Below are positions 1 through 6,899 of a stretch of 17,226 nt of DNA, piece after piece. Numbering within the stretch: position 1 is the first letter of the stretch; each line of letters begins with the position of its first letter. Both the position numbers and the translations under genes were made by a program. Location of the stretch: assembly GCA_964429655.1 (NCBI GenBank), contig CAYSCZ010000064.1, forward strand, positions 1-17,226, in the 5' to 3' direction. This DNA comes from CAYSCZ01 sp964429655. Lineage in GTDB: Bacteria > Bacteroidota > Bacteroidia > Cytophagales > Cyclobacteriaceae. Below the pieces are notes generated by a model that was given only the letters and a program-made list of their open reading frames with translations, made no database searches and was not told the DNA's origin.

Positions 1-635
1 CCGGATAAGGAATCCGCAATCGCTTTCGACTTTGGTGTGTATACCACAAGAACCGACTGCACAACCACATCAACTACACTTGGCAGTTCTATTAAAGGTA
101 ACAATACCCCATCAATAACATGTACCACACCATTAGCTATCGCCACGTCTGCTGTAGTCACGTTAAAGGTGTTACCCGCTGCATCGGTAACTGTCACCTT
201 TCCACCGGATTTGTTGACCGTCAGTGATTGGCCTGCTAAAGTGTTAAAGGTCTGATCCCCATCAGCCAGATCCGTGGAAAAAGCTACAGCCGGCACCACG
301 TGAAAGCCAAGAATGGTTTCAAGATTTTCAACTCCGCCGATCTTCACAATCAGCTCATTCAGGTCTGCCGCATCGAAAGCTGATAGTAAAGAGCTGAATG
401 CAGCATTGGTAGGTGCAAATACTGTAATTTCATTCGCACTTTCCAGAGACGCTCCCAAGCCATCTACAGCGGTGACTGCATCCAGTAAGGTTGTTAATCC
501 TGCGTCTGATGCAGCTTTTGTTAGCGATGGATCAGTTTCCATTACAGGTGTCATATCATCGTCGTCATCATCACCGCATGATGACAGGATGATTGAAAAA
601 GCAATAAGGAAATACAAATACGATAATTTTTTCAT
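1..635 (-). CDS. FAS1 (fasciclin) domain lipoprotein, 3' end outside window
   Basis: Reading the minus strand from the ATG at 635-633 gives 211 codons open to the left edge, so the gene is partial. Residues 1-20 form a lipoprotein signal: Lys-Lys, a hydrophobic stretch, then the lipobox L-S-S-C with Cys20 as the lipidated residue. An Asp run (D22-D27) follows, common after the lipobox in Bacteroidota lipoproteins. A FAS1 domain spans about residues 40-172, with the H1-type motif ITVFAPTNAAF, the H2-type motif LGFHVVPA and the closing motif GVVHVIDGVLLP. FAS1 domains usually mediate adhesion or surface interactions. A second domain may begin near PSVVDVVVQS, but the residues after it do not look typical, so its state is unclear. 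There is no Shine-Dalgarno sequence upstream, which is normal for the phylum. The two plus-strand ORFs opposite it are antisense shadows. Confidence 0.9.
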   Translation of the reverse strand, partial: MKKLSYLYFLIAFSIILSSCGDDDDDDMTPVMETDPSLTKAASDAGLTTLLDAVTAVDGLGASLESANEITVFAPTNAAFSSLLSAFDAADLNELIVKIGGVENLETILGFHVVPAVAFSTDLADGDQTFNTLAGQSLTVNKSGGKVTVTDAAGNTFNVTTADVAIANGVVHVIDGVLLPLIELPSVVDVVVQSVLVVYTPKSKAIADSLS

Positions 636-1030
636 ACTATTTAATTTTTTGATTTAAACAAACAAAACTTGATTGCCTAACAGATTGGTACATCATAACC
701 TCCGACTGGTAGAAATGTATATCCCAACGGGTTGGATATTATTCTTAATGGTATTAATAAGAATTCATATTTTCGCGGCAATCGATGCTTATCTAAAGGA
801 ATGATAGCCGCAATGGATGGAATATTATTGGCGCTTAACAGTTAATCCTGAAATATGAAAACACCCCTTATCTGCAAGAATTGATGTTCAGACCGATGGA
901 TACAATCTAATATTATAAAAAAAGGGTTTTAATATGCTTTTTCCTTGTCGGCTCTTATATTTTGTGGAAATATCGAGGGTATGGAAAGCATAAGGTGTGA
1001 CACCGATTTGATTTACCCTGTAAAATTTTA
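636..1030. other. Intergenic region between the ABM-like gene and the FAS1 gene
   Basis: These 395 bases are AT-rich and hold no convincing gene. They include the leader of the FAS1 gene and the tail of the upstream ABM-like gene, both on the minus strand. A short inverted repeat at 719-739 is listed separately. A 29-codon hydrophobic plus-strand ORF (715-804) is considered chance. No T-rich terminator hairpin was found after the ABM-like gene. Confidence 0.6.
719..739. repeat. Short inverted repeat upstream of the FAS1 gene
   Basis: ATATCC and GGATAT arms enclose CAAC/GTT, giving a hairpin of about 8-9 pairs with one bulged C and a very small loop. It lies about 85-105 bp upstream of the FAS1 start codon on the minus strand. 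It could be an operator or a leader hairpin. There is no U-run, so a terminator is unlikely. It may also be chance in AT-rich DNA. Confidence 0.3.
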
Positions 1031-1312
1031 TTACATCTCCCAAATGACTGCACCTTCCTCAGCACGAGGTGGTGCAGTGAAGTATTCTTTAAGTTCAACC
1101 ATAATGTGATGAACAGCCTCATGGGCTTTCTGTGCAGAATTTACATTATTATAGAGACCGATGATTACGCCTTTACCATCACCTGTTTCAATGATATTAA
1201 CCAGCTCCAAACCGGAAATTTTGGCCAATCGTTCCTTAGTAGATTCAGCTTTTTTTAAGAAGTCATATCTTTTGGATACGTTGAATGAAATGTGTGTTAA
1301 TCGGTAGTACAT
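1031..1312 (-). CDS. Small ABM-like (dimeric alpha-beta barrel) protein
   Basis: This 93-residue protein has no signal peptide or membrane segment, so it should be cytoplasmic. The pattern is strand (YYRLTHISFNV), helix with many Lys/Glu (about residues 15-32), strand (LELVNIIETG), strand with Gly-rich turn (GKGVIIGLYN), helix (SAQKAHEAVHHIMVELKEY) and a final strand (GAVIWEM). That is the usual layout of the antibiotic-biosynthesis-monooxygenase or stress-responsive dimeric alpha-beta barrel fold. Members bind heme, quinones or other small aromatic ligands, or have no known substrate, so no specific function is assigned. The gene stands alone on the minus strand and diverges from modA across about 285 bp. 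The family call rests on length and predicted secondary structure, not on a diagnostic motif. Confidence 0.6.
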   Translation of the reverse strand: MYYRLTHISFNVSKRYDFLKKAESTKERLAKISGLELVNIIETGDGKGVIIGLYNNVNSAQKAHEAVHHIMVELKEYFTAPPRAEEGAVIWEM

Positions 1313-1596
1313 GGTACAAATGTTTTTTTGATCTTTTTAGAAAGATAGTAAAAATTGCTAATAATTCACCAGAAAGTTCACATTACTGCTTACTTCCAGA
1401 CCAAATAATGATTTATAAATCACTTCATATCCAATTGATCTTTCACTGCTTTTCTAAGAAGGTTTAATGCCTTTTTATGGGTATTTTTGCATTTCTATAA
1501 GTAATTAGTACGCACTTTAAAGATACTTAAGGTAGTTTAAGAAACTCAGATCGTTTATGCTTTTGCCATATTGGATGTAGAACCAAACCCTGATTG

Positions 1597-2382
1597 ATGA
1601 TTTATTTGAATTATATCCTATCGCTGCTTTTTTTGATGATATTATCAAACTGCGGTCAAAAAGCTTATGACAGGCCTGCTTCTTCTATTACAATTTTCGC
1701 TGCATCCAGCCTTGCCGACGTTATTTCAGAGATTTCAAATCAATGGGAAGGAAAGTCAAATGCTGAAGTGAAAATCAACCTGGCTTCCAGTGGTACTTTA
1801 GCACGACAAATCGAACAAGGTGCCCCCGTGGATGTTTATCTCTCAGCCAATAAAAAATGGGCTTACTATCTTGACAGCCTGGGATACTTCATTGAAGGCA
1901 ATAATAAAGCCATCGCCCAAAACGAGCTGGTATTGATCTCACCAAAAAATAGCCGCATAGATGATGTTATCATTAACAAAGACCTTGATTTTATCAACTT
2001 ACTGAATGATGGACGATTGTCCATAGGAGATCCTGCCCATGTCCCTGCTGGTCAATATACCAGACAAGCATTGAATTATTATGGATGGTATCAATTAATC
2101 TCAAACCAAGTCTTACCATCCATGGATGTTCGTGCCGCCTTATCCATGGTGGAATTAGGAGAGGCGCCCCTGGGCATAGTCTATAAAACTGATGCCATAA
2201 GATCTCAAAAGGTAAAGATCATCGGGACCTTTCCCGTTGCGGCTCATGATCCCATTATTTATACCATTGGATTGTGCAGTCATAAATCATTAGCCAGTAA
2301 TTTTTATTCATACCTAACTGCCAATGAAGCTACAGAAGTTTGGAGTAAGCATGGTTTTAAACCTTATATGAAGATACCATAA
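1597..2382 (+). CDS. modA: Molybdate ABC transporter substrate-binding lipoprotein ModA
   Basis: This is the periplasmic-side molybdate/tungstate-binding protein of the Mod importer. A TTG at 1594 is in frame, but the ATG at 1597 is the more likely start (261 aa). The N-terminus is hydrophobic and ends in a lipobox L-S-N-C, so the protein is a membrane-anchored lipoprotein. Family motifs are clear: FAASSLADVISEI near the N-terminus (the first oxyanion-binding Ser region), SSGTLARQIEQGAPVDVYLSAN (second Ser region), GDPAHVPAGQYTRQAL and MVELGEAPLGIVYKTDA in the second lobe, the last carrying the Tyr that usually closes on the ligand. The Cys precedes the mature domain directly. The gene is followed by a 460-bp gap before modB, which is unusual for a mod operon. 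No ModE-like operator was recognised upstream. Confidence 0.95.
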   Translation: MIYLNYILSLLFLMILSNCGQKAYDRPASSITIFAASSLADVISEISNQWEGKSNAEVKINLASSGTLARQIEQGAPVDVYLSANKKWAYYLDSLGYFIEGNNKAIAQNELVLISPKNSRIDDVIINKDLDFINLLNDGRLSIGDPAHVPAGQYTRQALNYYGWYQLISNQVLPSMDVRAALSMVELGEAPLGIVYKTDAIRSQKVKIIGTFPVAAHDPIIYTIGLCSHKSLASNFYSYLTANEATEVWSKHGFKPYMKIP

Positions 2383-2842
2383 ATATGAAATCAGTCAGGG
2401 AAAATATCCCGACCCTTCCTGCAACCTAAGTTATAAAATTGCTATTTAAACCCACAATTACCCTCGCCCAGCTTGCCCTCAAGGGCTACCCGCCGGCCAA
2501 GCCTGCCACCCATCAGTCCCAATCCGGTCTTGTCCCGGCCCCTAAGGCCAGATAAGTTTCCTGGTTCGTGCCACAGTCCGTTACAAGCGCACCTTGACAC
2601 CCGGGAAGTTCTTCTGTTGAAAGCAATATCAAAGACCGGTCATTGACGGGATCGGATCACCCAGACACCCGCATAATGACTATGGTGGACAACCCATCGT
2701 TAGATGACATAATCCATATATTTTCTTCTTTTGCAAAAATTAGGCTTAATTTATTCCAGCCCCCGCTATTGGATTGATATCATTCGACCGGAAATATTAT
2801 ATTTATCCTCCATGTAAAAAGAACAAGTGTAGCTAGACAATA
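2383..2842. other. Long modA-modB gap containing a GC-rich island
   Basis: The stretch 2461-2520 is about 72% G+C by hand count, 2521-2580 about 58%, and 2581-2700 about 50%, while the flanks return to the AT-rich level of the window. No ORF with family motifs runs through it. A minus-strand frame stays open for about 46 codons (ending near 2509) but shows nothing recognisable. Several short G/C hairpins are possible, for example GCCC-TTGA-GGGC on the minus strand. On that strand a GTGCGC at 2592-2587 opens the GC-rich part; GUGYG is the usual 5' end of bacterial group II introns, so a 5' intron remnant is one weak idea. The last 80 bases are AT-rich and probably hold the modB promoter. Confidence 0.55.
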
Positions 2843-3529
2843 ATGAATATAAGTGAGGTAGAAGCGCAAGCCATAATTCTTTCCGTTAAAGCAGCCATCT
2901 ATTGTTCGGTGATCTCCTTGCCATTGGCTTTAGCTGTTGGATACTTAATGGCCAGGCATAATTTCCATGGTAAATTCATTGTGGAGAGCATAATTCATCT
3001 TCCATTGGTCATGCCACCCGTCACAACCGGTTATTTATTGTTATTGGCACTGGGCTCAAAAGGACTTGTTGGTGAATGGTTATCCGACACACTGGGGATT
3101 AAAATAGCCTTCACATTCCAGGCAGCGGTCATTGCTTCCGTGTTTGTATCCTTTCCTCTTATTGTTCGCTCGATACGCACCTCCATGGAAATGGTGGACA
3201 CCGGTCTGGAGGAAGCCTCTCGAATACTTGGTGCCAGTAAGATCAGGACATTTTTCAGAATTACTGTTCCATTGGCATTACCCGGGATCATATCCGGAAC
3301 AATACTGGCTTTTGCAAGATCTCTGGGTGAGTTTGGGGCTACCATCACTTTTGCCGGAAATATTATCGGCGAAACCCAGACCCTTCCCCTGGCTATCTAC
3401 GCTCACATGCAAATTCCCGGACAGGAGTATGCGACACTCAGACTGGTCATCATTTCCATTGTTATCGCTTTTGTGGCCATGGCATTGTCTGAATGGTACA
3501 TCAAAAAAATGAAGCATGCTAATAGTTGA
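2843..3529 (+). CDS. modB: Molybdate ABC transporter permease ModB
   Basis: This 228-residue inner-membrane permease has about five transmembrane segments, starting with an N-terminal one near residues 12-36. The binding-protein-dependent transport (EAA) motif is clear in EEASRILGASKIRTFFRITVPLALPG, split here as EEASRILGAS followed by TFFRITVPLALPG; it contacts the ATPase ModC. The downstream ARSLGEFGATITFAGN and ETQTLPLAIY segments are typical of ModB. Length matches the family. The 3' end overlaps modC by 14 nt, which implies translational coupling and a shared transcript. The gene probably starts its own transcript, because the 460-bp gap separates it from modA; TATATTTA near 2800 is a possible Bacteroidota -7 element, but this is weak. 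Confidence 0.95.
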   Translation: MNISEVEAQAIILSVKAAIYCSVISLPLALAVGYLMARHNFHGKFIVESIIHLPLVMPPVTTGYLLLLALGSKGLVGEWLSDTLGIKIAFTFQAAVIASVFVSFPLIVRSIRTSMEMVDTGLEEASRILGASKIRTFFRITVPLALPGIISGTILAFARSLGEFGATITFAGNIIGETQTLPLAIYAHMQIPGQEYATLRLVIISIVIAFVAMALSEWYIKKMKHANS

Positions 3530-4598
3530 CATCAACCTCACAAGAAAAAATTTCGACCTCGCCATCAATGAACAATTTCCAGTAGGGATTACCGGTATTT
3601 TTGGCCCCAGTGGCGCTGGAAAATCCTCCATGCTTCATGCAATTTCGGGTTTGGTAAAGCCTGACAAAGGTAGGATATCAATCAATGAGCGGATTCTGTT
3701 TGATACTGAAAAACAGATTAATGTACCCATTGATAAGCGAAATATTGGCTATTTATTCCAGGAAGGTCGATTGTTTCCCCACATGAGTGTTGAAAGAAAC
3801 CTCAAGTATGGAATAAAGGCCAAGACAAACAGCGTTGTTAATTTTGATGAGGTGGTTCACCTTTTAAACCTTGAGCACTTACTCCCTAGCCGTCCGGCAA
3901 CCATATCCGGCGGTGAAAGACAACGAACGGCACTGGGTCGTTCCCTACTGTCTTCCCCCGATATTTTATTACTTGATGAACCATTTTCTGCTGTAGATAC
4001 AAACCTCAGGAAACAAATCCTTCCCTTTATTATTCGGATTCAAAAAACTGTGCAACTGCCTATTTTGGTCGTCAGCCATGACTTACCGGATCTTCTGAAA
4101 CTTTCCGGCAACCTATGTTTGATTAAAAACGGGGAATGCGCTGGACACAACGAATATTATGAATTACTGAGGTCCCCAGAGGCTGCAGAAATGATAAAAT
4201 CGAATGTCCTGGTAAACACCATCAATATGGAGGTGATACACCAGATTCCCGGAAACAAGTTAACCATGCTGCGATGGGCTGATGACAGCCGGGAGGTGAT
4301 AATCAAATGTGATCAGAAAAATAAAATTTACAGCGAGGGTGAGAATGTAAGTGCATTTATAGACGCTGATGATATTGCACTATCCACACAACGCCTGGAC
4401 CATCTCAGCATTCAAAACCAAATCAAAGGAACCATTACTGACATCATCCAGCAAAATGCAGCAGAGTTGTGCGTAGTTGATGTTGGTTTTAAATTGGTGG
4501 TAAAGATCACAGAAGATTCCCTCAAAAGGATGGACTTAAGTAAAGGCAGCATTGTTTGGTGTTTATTTAAGTCAGTTGCTATTGATGTAGTCGGTTAG
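3516..4598 (+). CDS. modC: Molybdate ABC transporter ATP-binding protein ModC
   Basis: This 360-residue ATPase drives molybdate import through ModB. All nucleotide-binding motifs are intact: Walker A GPSGAGKS (30-37), Q-loop Gln82 in YLFQEGRLFPH, signature SGGERQ (131-136), Walker B ILLLDE (150-155), D-loop SAVD and H-loop His188 in VVSHD. A C-terminal TOBE/Mop domain begins about residue 293 (LSIQNQIKGTITDII) and runs to the end. This domain binds molybdate in ModC and Mop proteins and may allow trans-inhibition of transport. Full length and domain order match ModC rather than the sulfate or iron importers. The start ATG lies inside the end of modB (14-nt overlap). No clear terminator follows; the next gene on this strand is a broken padR 92 bp downstream. 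Confidence 0.95.
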   Translation: MLIVDINLTRKNFDLAINEQFPVGITGIFGPSGAGKSSMLHAISGLVKPDKGRISINERILFDTEKQINVPIDKRNIGYLFQEGRLFPHMSVERNLKYGIKAKTNSVVNFDEVVHLLNLEHLLPSRPATISGGERQRTALGRSLLSSPDILLLDEPFSAVDTNLRKQILPFIIRIQKTVQLPILVVSHDLPDLLKLSGNLCLIKNGECAGHNEYYELLRSPEAAEMIKSNVLVNTINMEVIHQIPGNKLTMLRWADDSREVIIKCDQKNKIYSEGENVSAFIDADDIALSTQRLDHLSIQNQIKGTITDIIQQNAAELCVVDVGFKLVVKITEDSLKRMDLSKGSIVWCLFKSVAIDVVG

Positions 4599-4690
4599 TC
4601 ATTCACATTTCACAATCCTGATAATATTTACAACTATGAGGAATATAATGCGTACCAAGATCACATTTATGAGGAATTAATAAAATACCC

Positions 4691-5043
4691 ATGAAAGGAA
4701 TACATCATGGTGAATTTGAAGAACTCATTTTATTAACAGTTGCATCGCTAAGAGATAATGCTTATGCTGTATCTGTAAAATCAGAAATTGAAGTCATAAC
4801 CAACCGAAAAGTAAATATTAGTGCCATACATTCCTCCTTATATCGACTAGAGGATAAAGGTTTTTTGAGCTCAACCTTTGGAGGGCCACTCAAAAGCGCG
4901 GTGGAAAAAAGAAAAGATACTTTCAGGTGACAAATACCGGATTTGCAGCGCTCCAGGAAGCTAAAAACTTAAAAGAGCAGTTTTGGAGAAATATTCCTCA
5001 ACTCACTTTTAGTAAAACCATACTATCTTTTGAGTACCGGTAA
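4691..5043 (+). pseudogene. Frameshifted PadR-family regulator
   Basis: The first 66 codons encode the winged-helix start of a PadR-like repressor (GEFEELILLTVASL, AYAVSVKSEIE, VNISAIHSSLYRLEDKGFL), closely parallel to the intact PadR at 9853-9530. After FGGP the frame is lost and a stop comes at 4928-4930. One base appears to be missing near 4888-4889: shifting frame there restores TQKRGG, KRYFQVTNTGFAALQEAK and a C-terminus NIPQLTF with stop TAA at 5041-5043. The restored protein would have 117 residues, normal for this family. The wing motif RGG(K/R)(K/R)K(K/R)YF is the clinching match to the intact paralogue. The remnants of its partner permease follow directly, so a whole padR-ftsX module has decayed. 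A sequencing error could mimic the frameshift, but the permease next door is plainly broken. Confidence 0.85.
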
Positions 5044-5050
5044 CAATCCT

Positions 5051-5284
5051 GTTAATCCGCCCCGGTTTGGTGTTTATTTATATTCCGATTTTACTTTTGA
5101 GCCTGAAGCCCATGGCAGTGAGTAATCCGTTCAGTTTATCAGCATAATATCGTATTTTATCATTTTCATTGCCTGGGTTAATTATATCAACCTTTCCACC
5201 GCCAGGGCTGTAGACCGGGCTAAAGAAGTCGGGCTGAGAAAAGTAGTAGGCTCGGCAAAAGGTCAACTGGTATTTCAGTTTTAA
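5051..5284 (+). pseudogene. Heavily deleted FtsX/MacB-type permease remnant
   Basis: One reading frame carries three separated pieces of a PadR-associated FtsX permease. NPPRFG (5054-5071) matches the N-terminal NPPRWA of the intact permease. SDFTFEP (5084-5104) resembles DFTLQP, found about 330 residues in. After a stop at 5123-5125, the segment from SVQFISIISYF through FIAWVNYINLSTARAV to KEVGLRKVVG and QLVFQF (5126-5281) is the first FtsX transmembrane helix and following conserved loop. The intact gene has NYINLSSVQV at the same place. About 600 codons are therefore missing, through internal deletions and loss of the 3' part. The match stops where repeat copy A begins (5286). It lies immediately behind the broken padR, the same order as in the intact module. 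Confidence 0.85.
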
Positions 5285-5285
5285 T

Positions 5286-5450
5286 CCCAGATTTGTCATT
5301 GGAATTTTGTCATGAAGGGTTAAAGCCGAAAAAATCAGGTACTTCGGTCGAGGAGGCATAGCATCGCAATGGTGACGAGCCAATAACATGTTTAGTGTCT
5401 GATTTGAAGTGATTTAACCGTGTAATAGAACGTCTAATGACAATTCTGGA
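5286..5450 (+). repeat. 165-bp palindromic repeat element, copy A
   Basis: The 165 bases align without gaps to copy B at 13540-13704; I count nine mismatches (about 94-95% identity). The ends are inverted repeats, CCCAGATTTGTCATTGGA on the left and the complement of CCCAGAATTGTCATTAGA near the right, here with a final A instead of G. Inner segments are also inverted: GGTTAAA with TTTAACC, and AATCAGGTACTT with AAGTGTCTGATT partly disrupted. The centre CATAGC-ATC-GCAATG has one mismatch relative to copy B, so this copy looks older. No coding region is seen. FtsX fragments touch both ends: a plus-strand fragment on the left and a minus-strand fragment on the right. No matching target-site duplication is evident. 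Confidence 0.9.
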
Positions 5451-5564
5451 TTTATAAAAAAGAGCGATTATATCGATTATGCGACTGCCTAAAACTTTTC
5501 TGATACCCACTTCTTTTGTTCTTTGAGCAGCCATAAAAGAAGAAAGTCCGCCCCAAAAGTCGCA
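5451..5564 (-). pseudogene. C-terminal FtsX permease fragment ending at repeat copy A
   Basis: On the minus strand, codons for GGLSSFMAAQRTKEVGIRKV, then LGSRIIDIIALFYK, match the second FtsX domain near the C-terminus of this permease family; the intact gene has FGLINYTAERKTKEIGIRKV at that place. The last FtsX codon (Lys) is 5453-5451 and the next base, 5450, is the end of repeat copy A, so the fragment is cut exactly by the element. Upstream on this strand (5565 onward) the sequence becomes GC-rich and unrelated. A 97-codon minus ORF (5603-5310) spans fragment and repeat but is a chance fusion. Being opposite in strand to the remnant at 5051-5284, it must come from another permease gene or from an inverted part of the same one. 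Confidence 0.85.
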
Positions 5565-5760
5565 GACGGCCGTGAGCGATAATGTCCACGGTGCGCCGCT
5601 CACACCACCCAGCGAACGGGTCTTCCCGTAACTAAGTACGGGACAGGCTGTAATGGGCGTTTCACTGAATCTCAGTCGGACCGCCGAAGCGGTTGCGTTT
5701 TAGGGTAATAGGAAAGCATCGATTCATACCCTCGCCTGCTAAGTCTGGCCATAATTTTTC
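5565..5760 (-). other. GC-rich structured stretch, possible group II intron 3'-end remnant
   Basis: This stretch is clearly richer in G+C than its surroundings. On the minus strand it contains a hairpin ACGGG-AAGA-CCCGT (5 pairs) stacked on a second stem TACTTAG/CTGGGTG with several G-U pairs, followed by GGTGTG-AGCGG-CGCACC (6 pairs). Upstream, one frame reads RLSRRGYESMLSYYPKTQPL and then a stop. A short reverse-transcriptase C-terminal tail followed by two hairpins and GGTGGTGTGAG is the arrangement I associate with the 3' end of bacterial group II introns (domains V and VI). The catalytic AGC triad of domain V could not be placed, so this is a decayed copy at best. The call is from pattern memory only. 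Confidence 0.35.
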
Positions 5761-6117
5761 TAACTTTCTTCTAGTGAAAAGCAAGCCTGAATTTTAGTTT
5801 TTTTCGAATCATTAGTCAATATTATAAGGAAACAAAGGGTGTTACCTGGTTTCGACCACTCCCAAAGCAGGCATATGCATAGACCTTCTGATACGGACAT
5901 TTTACTTTTTTGACATCTTGTTTTACCTTATTTTTGATCCAATTGGTTTTCAATAATATCATAGCCAGAATTTCTTACCAATTGTCCTTGGTTTTCAAAG
6001 GTGGCAAAAGCGTTGGTTAAGGTCAATAGTACTTAATTAATCCTGTTAATATTTTAGTCCATTGGGTGCTGAAATTAATCAAACAATAAGGCTATACCAC
6101 TTCTTCAAATACCTATA
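5761..6117. other. Gene-free stretch with a possible short coding remnant
   Basis: No complete gene was found. On the minus strand one frame is open from about 6030 to a stop at 5930-5928 and reads LTNAFATFENQGQLVRN then SGYDIIENQLDQK. The composition looks protein-like but no start codon, family or neighbour supports it, so it may be a gene remnant like those just to its left or chance. The rest is AT-rich with no hairpin terminator recognised after the DUF2071 gene. Confidence 0.4.
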
Positions 6118-6825
6118 TTAGATTTTTCTCTTATGTTCAACGGTAATCCCTGATCCTTCAGCCAGCATAACTGACTTAGGCTCTAACTGATTAAGGAAAC
6201 CAAAATCGGAACCATAAACCTCGTTAAAATCCACCTTAATAGAATAATTCAGCACATTATAAGATCTCCAGGTCGGATGTGTAACCTCATACTCATAAGA
6301 TTGATGTTGATTTAATTTAGTATAACCCCAGAAATGATCTGTGATGAATTCCGTTTCTGAGTTTGATTCTATTGCCCGCTGTGGAAGTTCAGCTTTTATC
6401 ATAAAATGATACCTTTTATTGTTTTTCTGCCAGGTGTACTCCACGACCCTGTGATCATCATATGTATTCCAGAGATGATTCATCTTCATGGTTTCGTAAT
6501 GTTCCCTGTATACGGTATTAGCAATAAAAGTCAATGCAACTTTGGGAACAATTTCCTTTATAAAAACAACGCCCCTCCTCCAGTTTTTCCCGTCGAAGTG
6601 TTTAACATAAAACCTTAAGTTGACTTCCTCAAAATTCTTATGATAAGGAACAGGCATGCCAAGCAGCCTGGTATTTATAAACATGAAACCCACTAAACTT
6701 ATGTAGCATATATTATTCCATAAATCAAGCGCAGTCTTCGGTGGTAAATATTTCTTTAATATTGAAGCATCCACCTGGTAATTGGCTATAGCCAGTTTTC
6801 TCCATTCTGCTTTTAAAAAACTCAT
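6118..6825 (-). CDS. DUF2071 (YqjF-like) family protein
   Basis: The 235-residue product matches the YqjF/DUF2071 family, whose fold is related to acetoacetate decarboxylase. Supporting features are the N-terminal EWRKLAIANYQVD and LKKYLPPKTALDLWNN (the pattern W..L....Y.v....L...lP), SLVGFMFINTRLLGMPVPYH, then EEVNLRFYVKH and RGVVFIKEIVPK, which are highly characteristic, and a C-terminal half with several beta strands. No signal peptide or membrane segment is present, so a cytoplasmic location is expected. The biochemical role of the family is unknown. The gene begins 217 codons' distance from no partner: it sits 74 bp downstream of the ftsX stop on the same strand, so it could be read through from the padR-ftsX transcript, but no functional link is apparent. 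The start ATG at 6825-6823 fits the family N-terminus. Confidence 0.85.
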   Translation of the reverse strand: MSFLKAEWRKLAIANYQVDASILKKYLPPKTALDLWNNICYISLVGFMFINTRLLGMPVPYHKNFEEVNLRFYVKHFDGKNWRRGVVFIKEIVPKVALTFIANTVYREHYETMKMNHLWNTYDDHRVVEYTWQKNNKRYHFMIKAELPQRAIESNSETEFITDHFWGYTKLNQHQSYEYEVTHPTWRSYNVLNYSIKVDFNEVYGSDFGFLNQLEPKSVMLAEGSGITVEHKRKI

Positions 6826-6899
6826 AAATGGTCCTTTTCCGTTATTTACAGACTAAAATAAGTGAAATGAACCTTTCTAGTGTTCTAAAATTCTTACCA

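Noticed and set aside
715..804. 29-codon hydrophobic plus-strand ORF
   Set aside because: Short, antisense-side of the FAS1 leader, with no start signal and no recognisable family.
1318..1350. Small hairpin ATCTTT-TTAG-AAAGAT with flanking T and A runs as a terminator
   Set aside because: The stem is only six AT-rich pairs and lies upstream of two divergent genes, where a terminator is not expected.
2383..2842. Molybdenum-cofactor riboswitch between modA and modB
   Set aside because: The location is tempting, but I could not place the conserved helices or loops of the known Moco motif, and that motif is mostly reported outside this phylum.
5310..5603. 97-codon minus-strand ORF as a gene
   Set aside because: It is a chance fusion of GC-rich DNA, an FtsX fragment (to 5451) and antisense of the palindromic repeat; the protein has no coherent domain.
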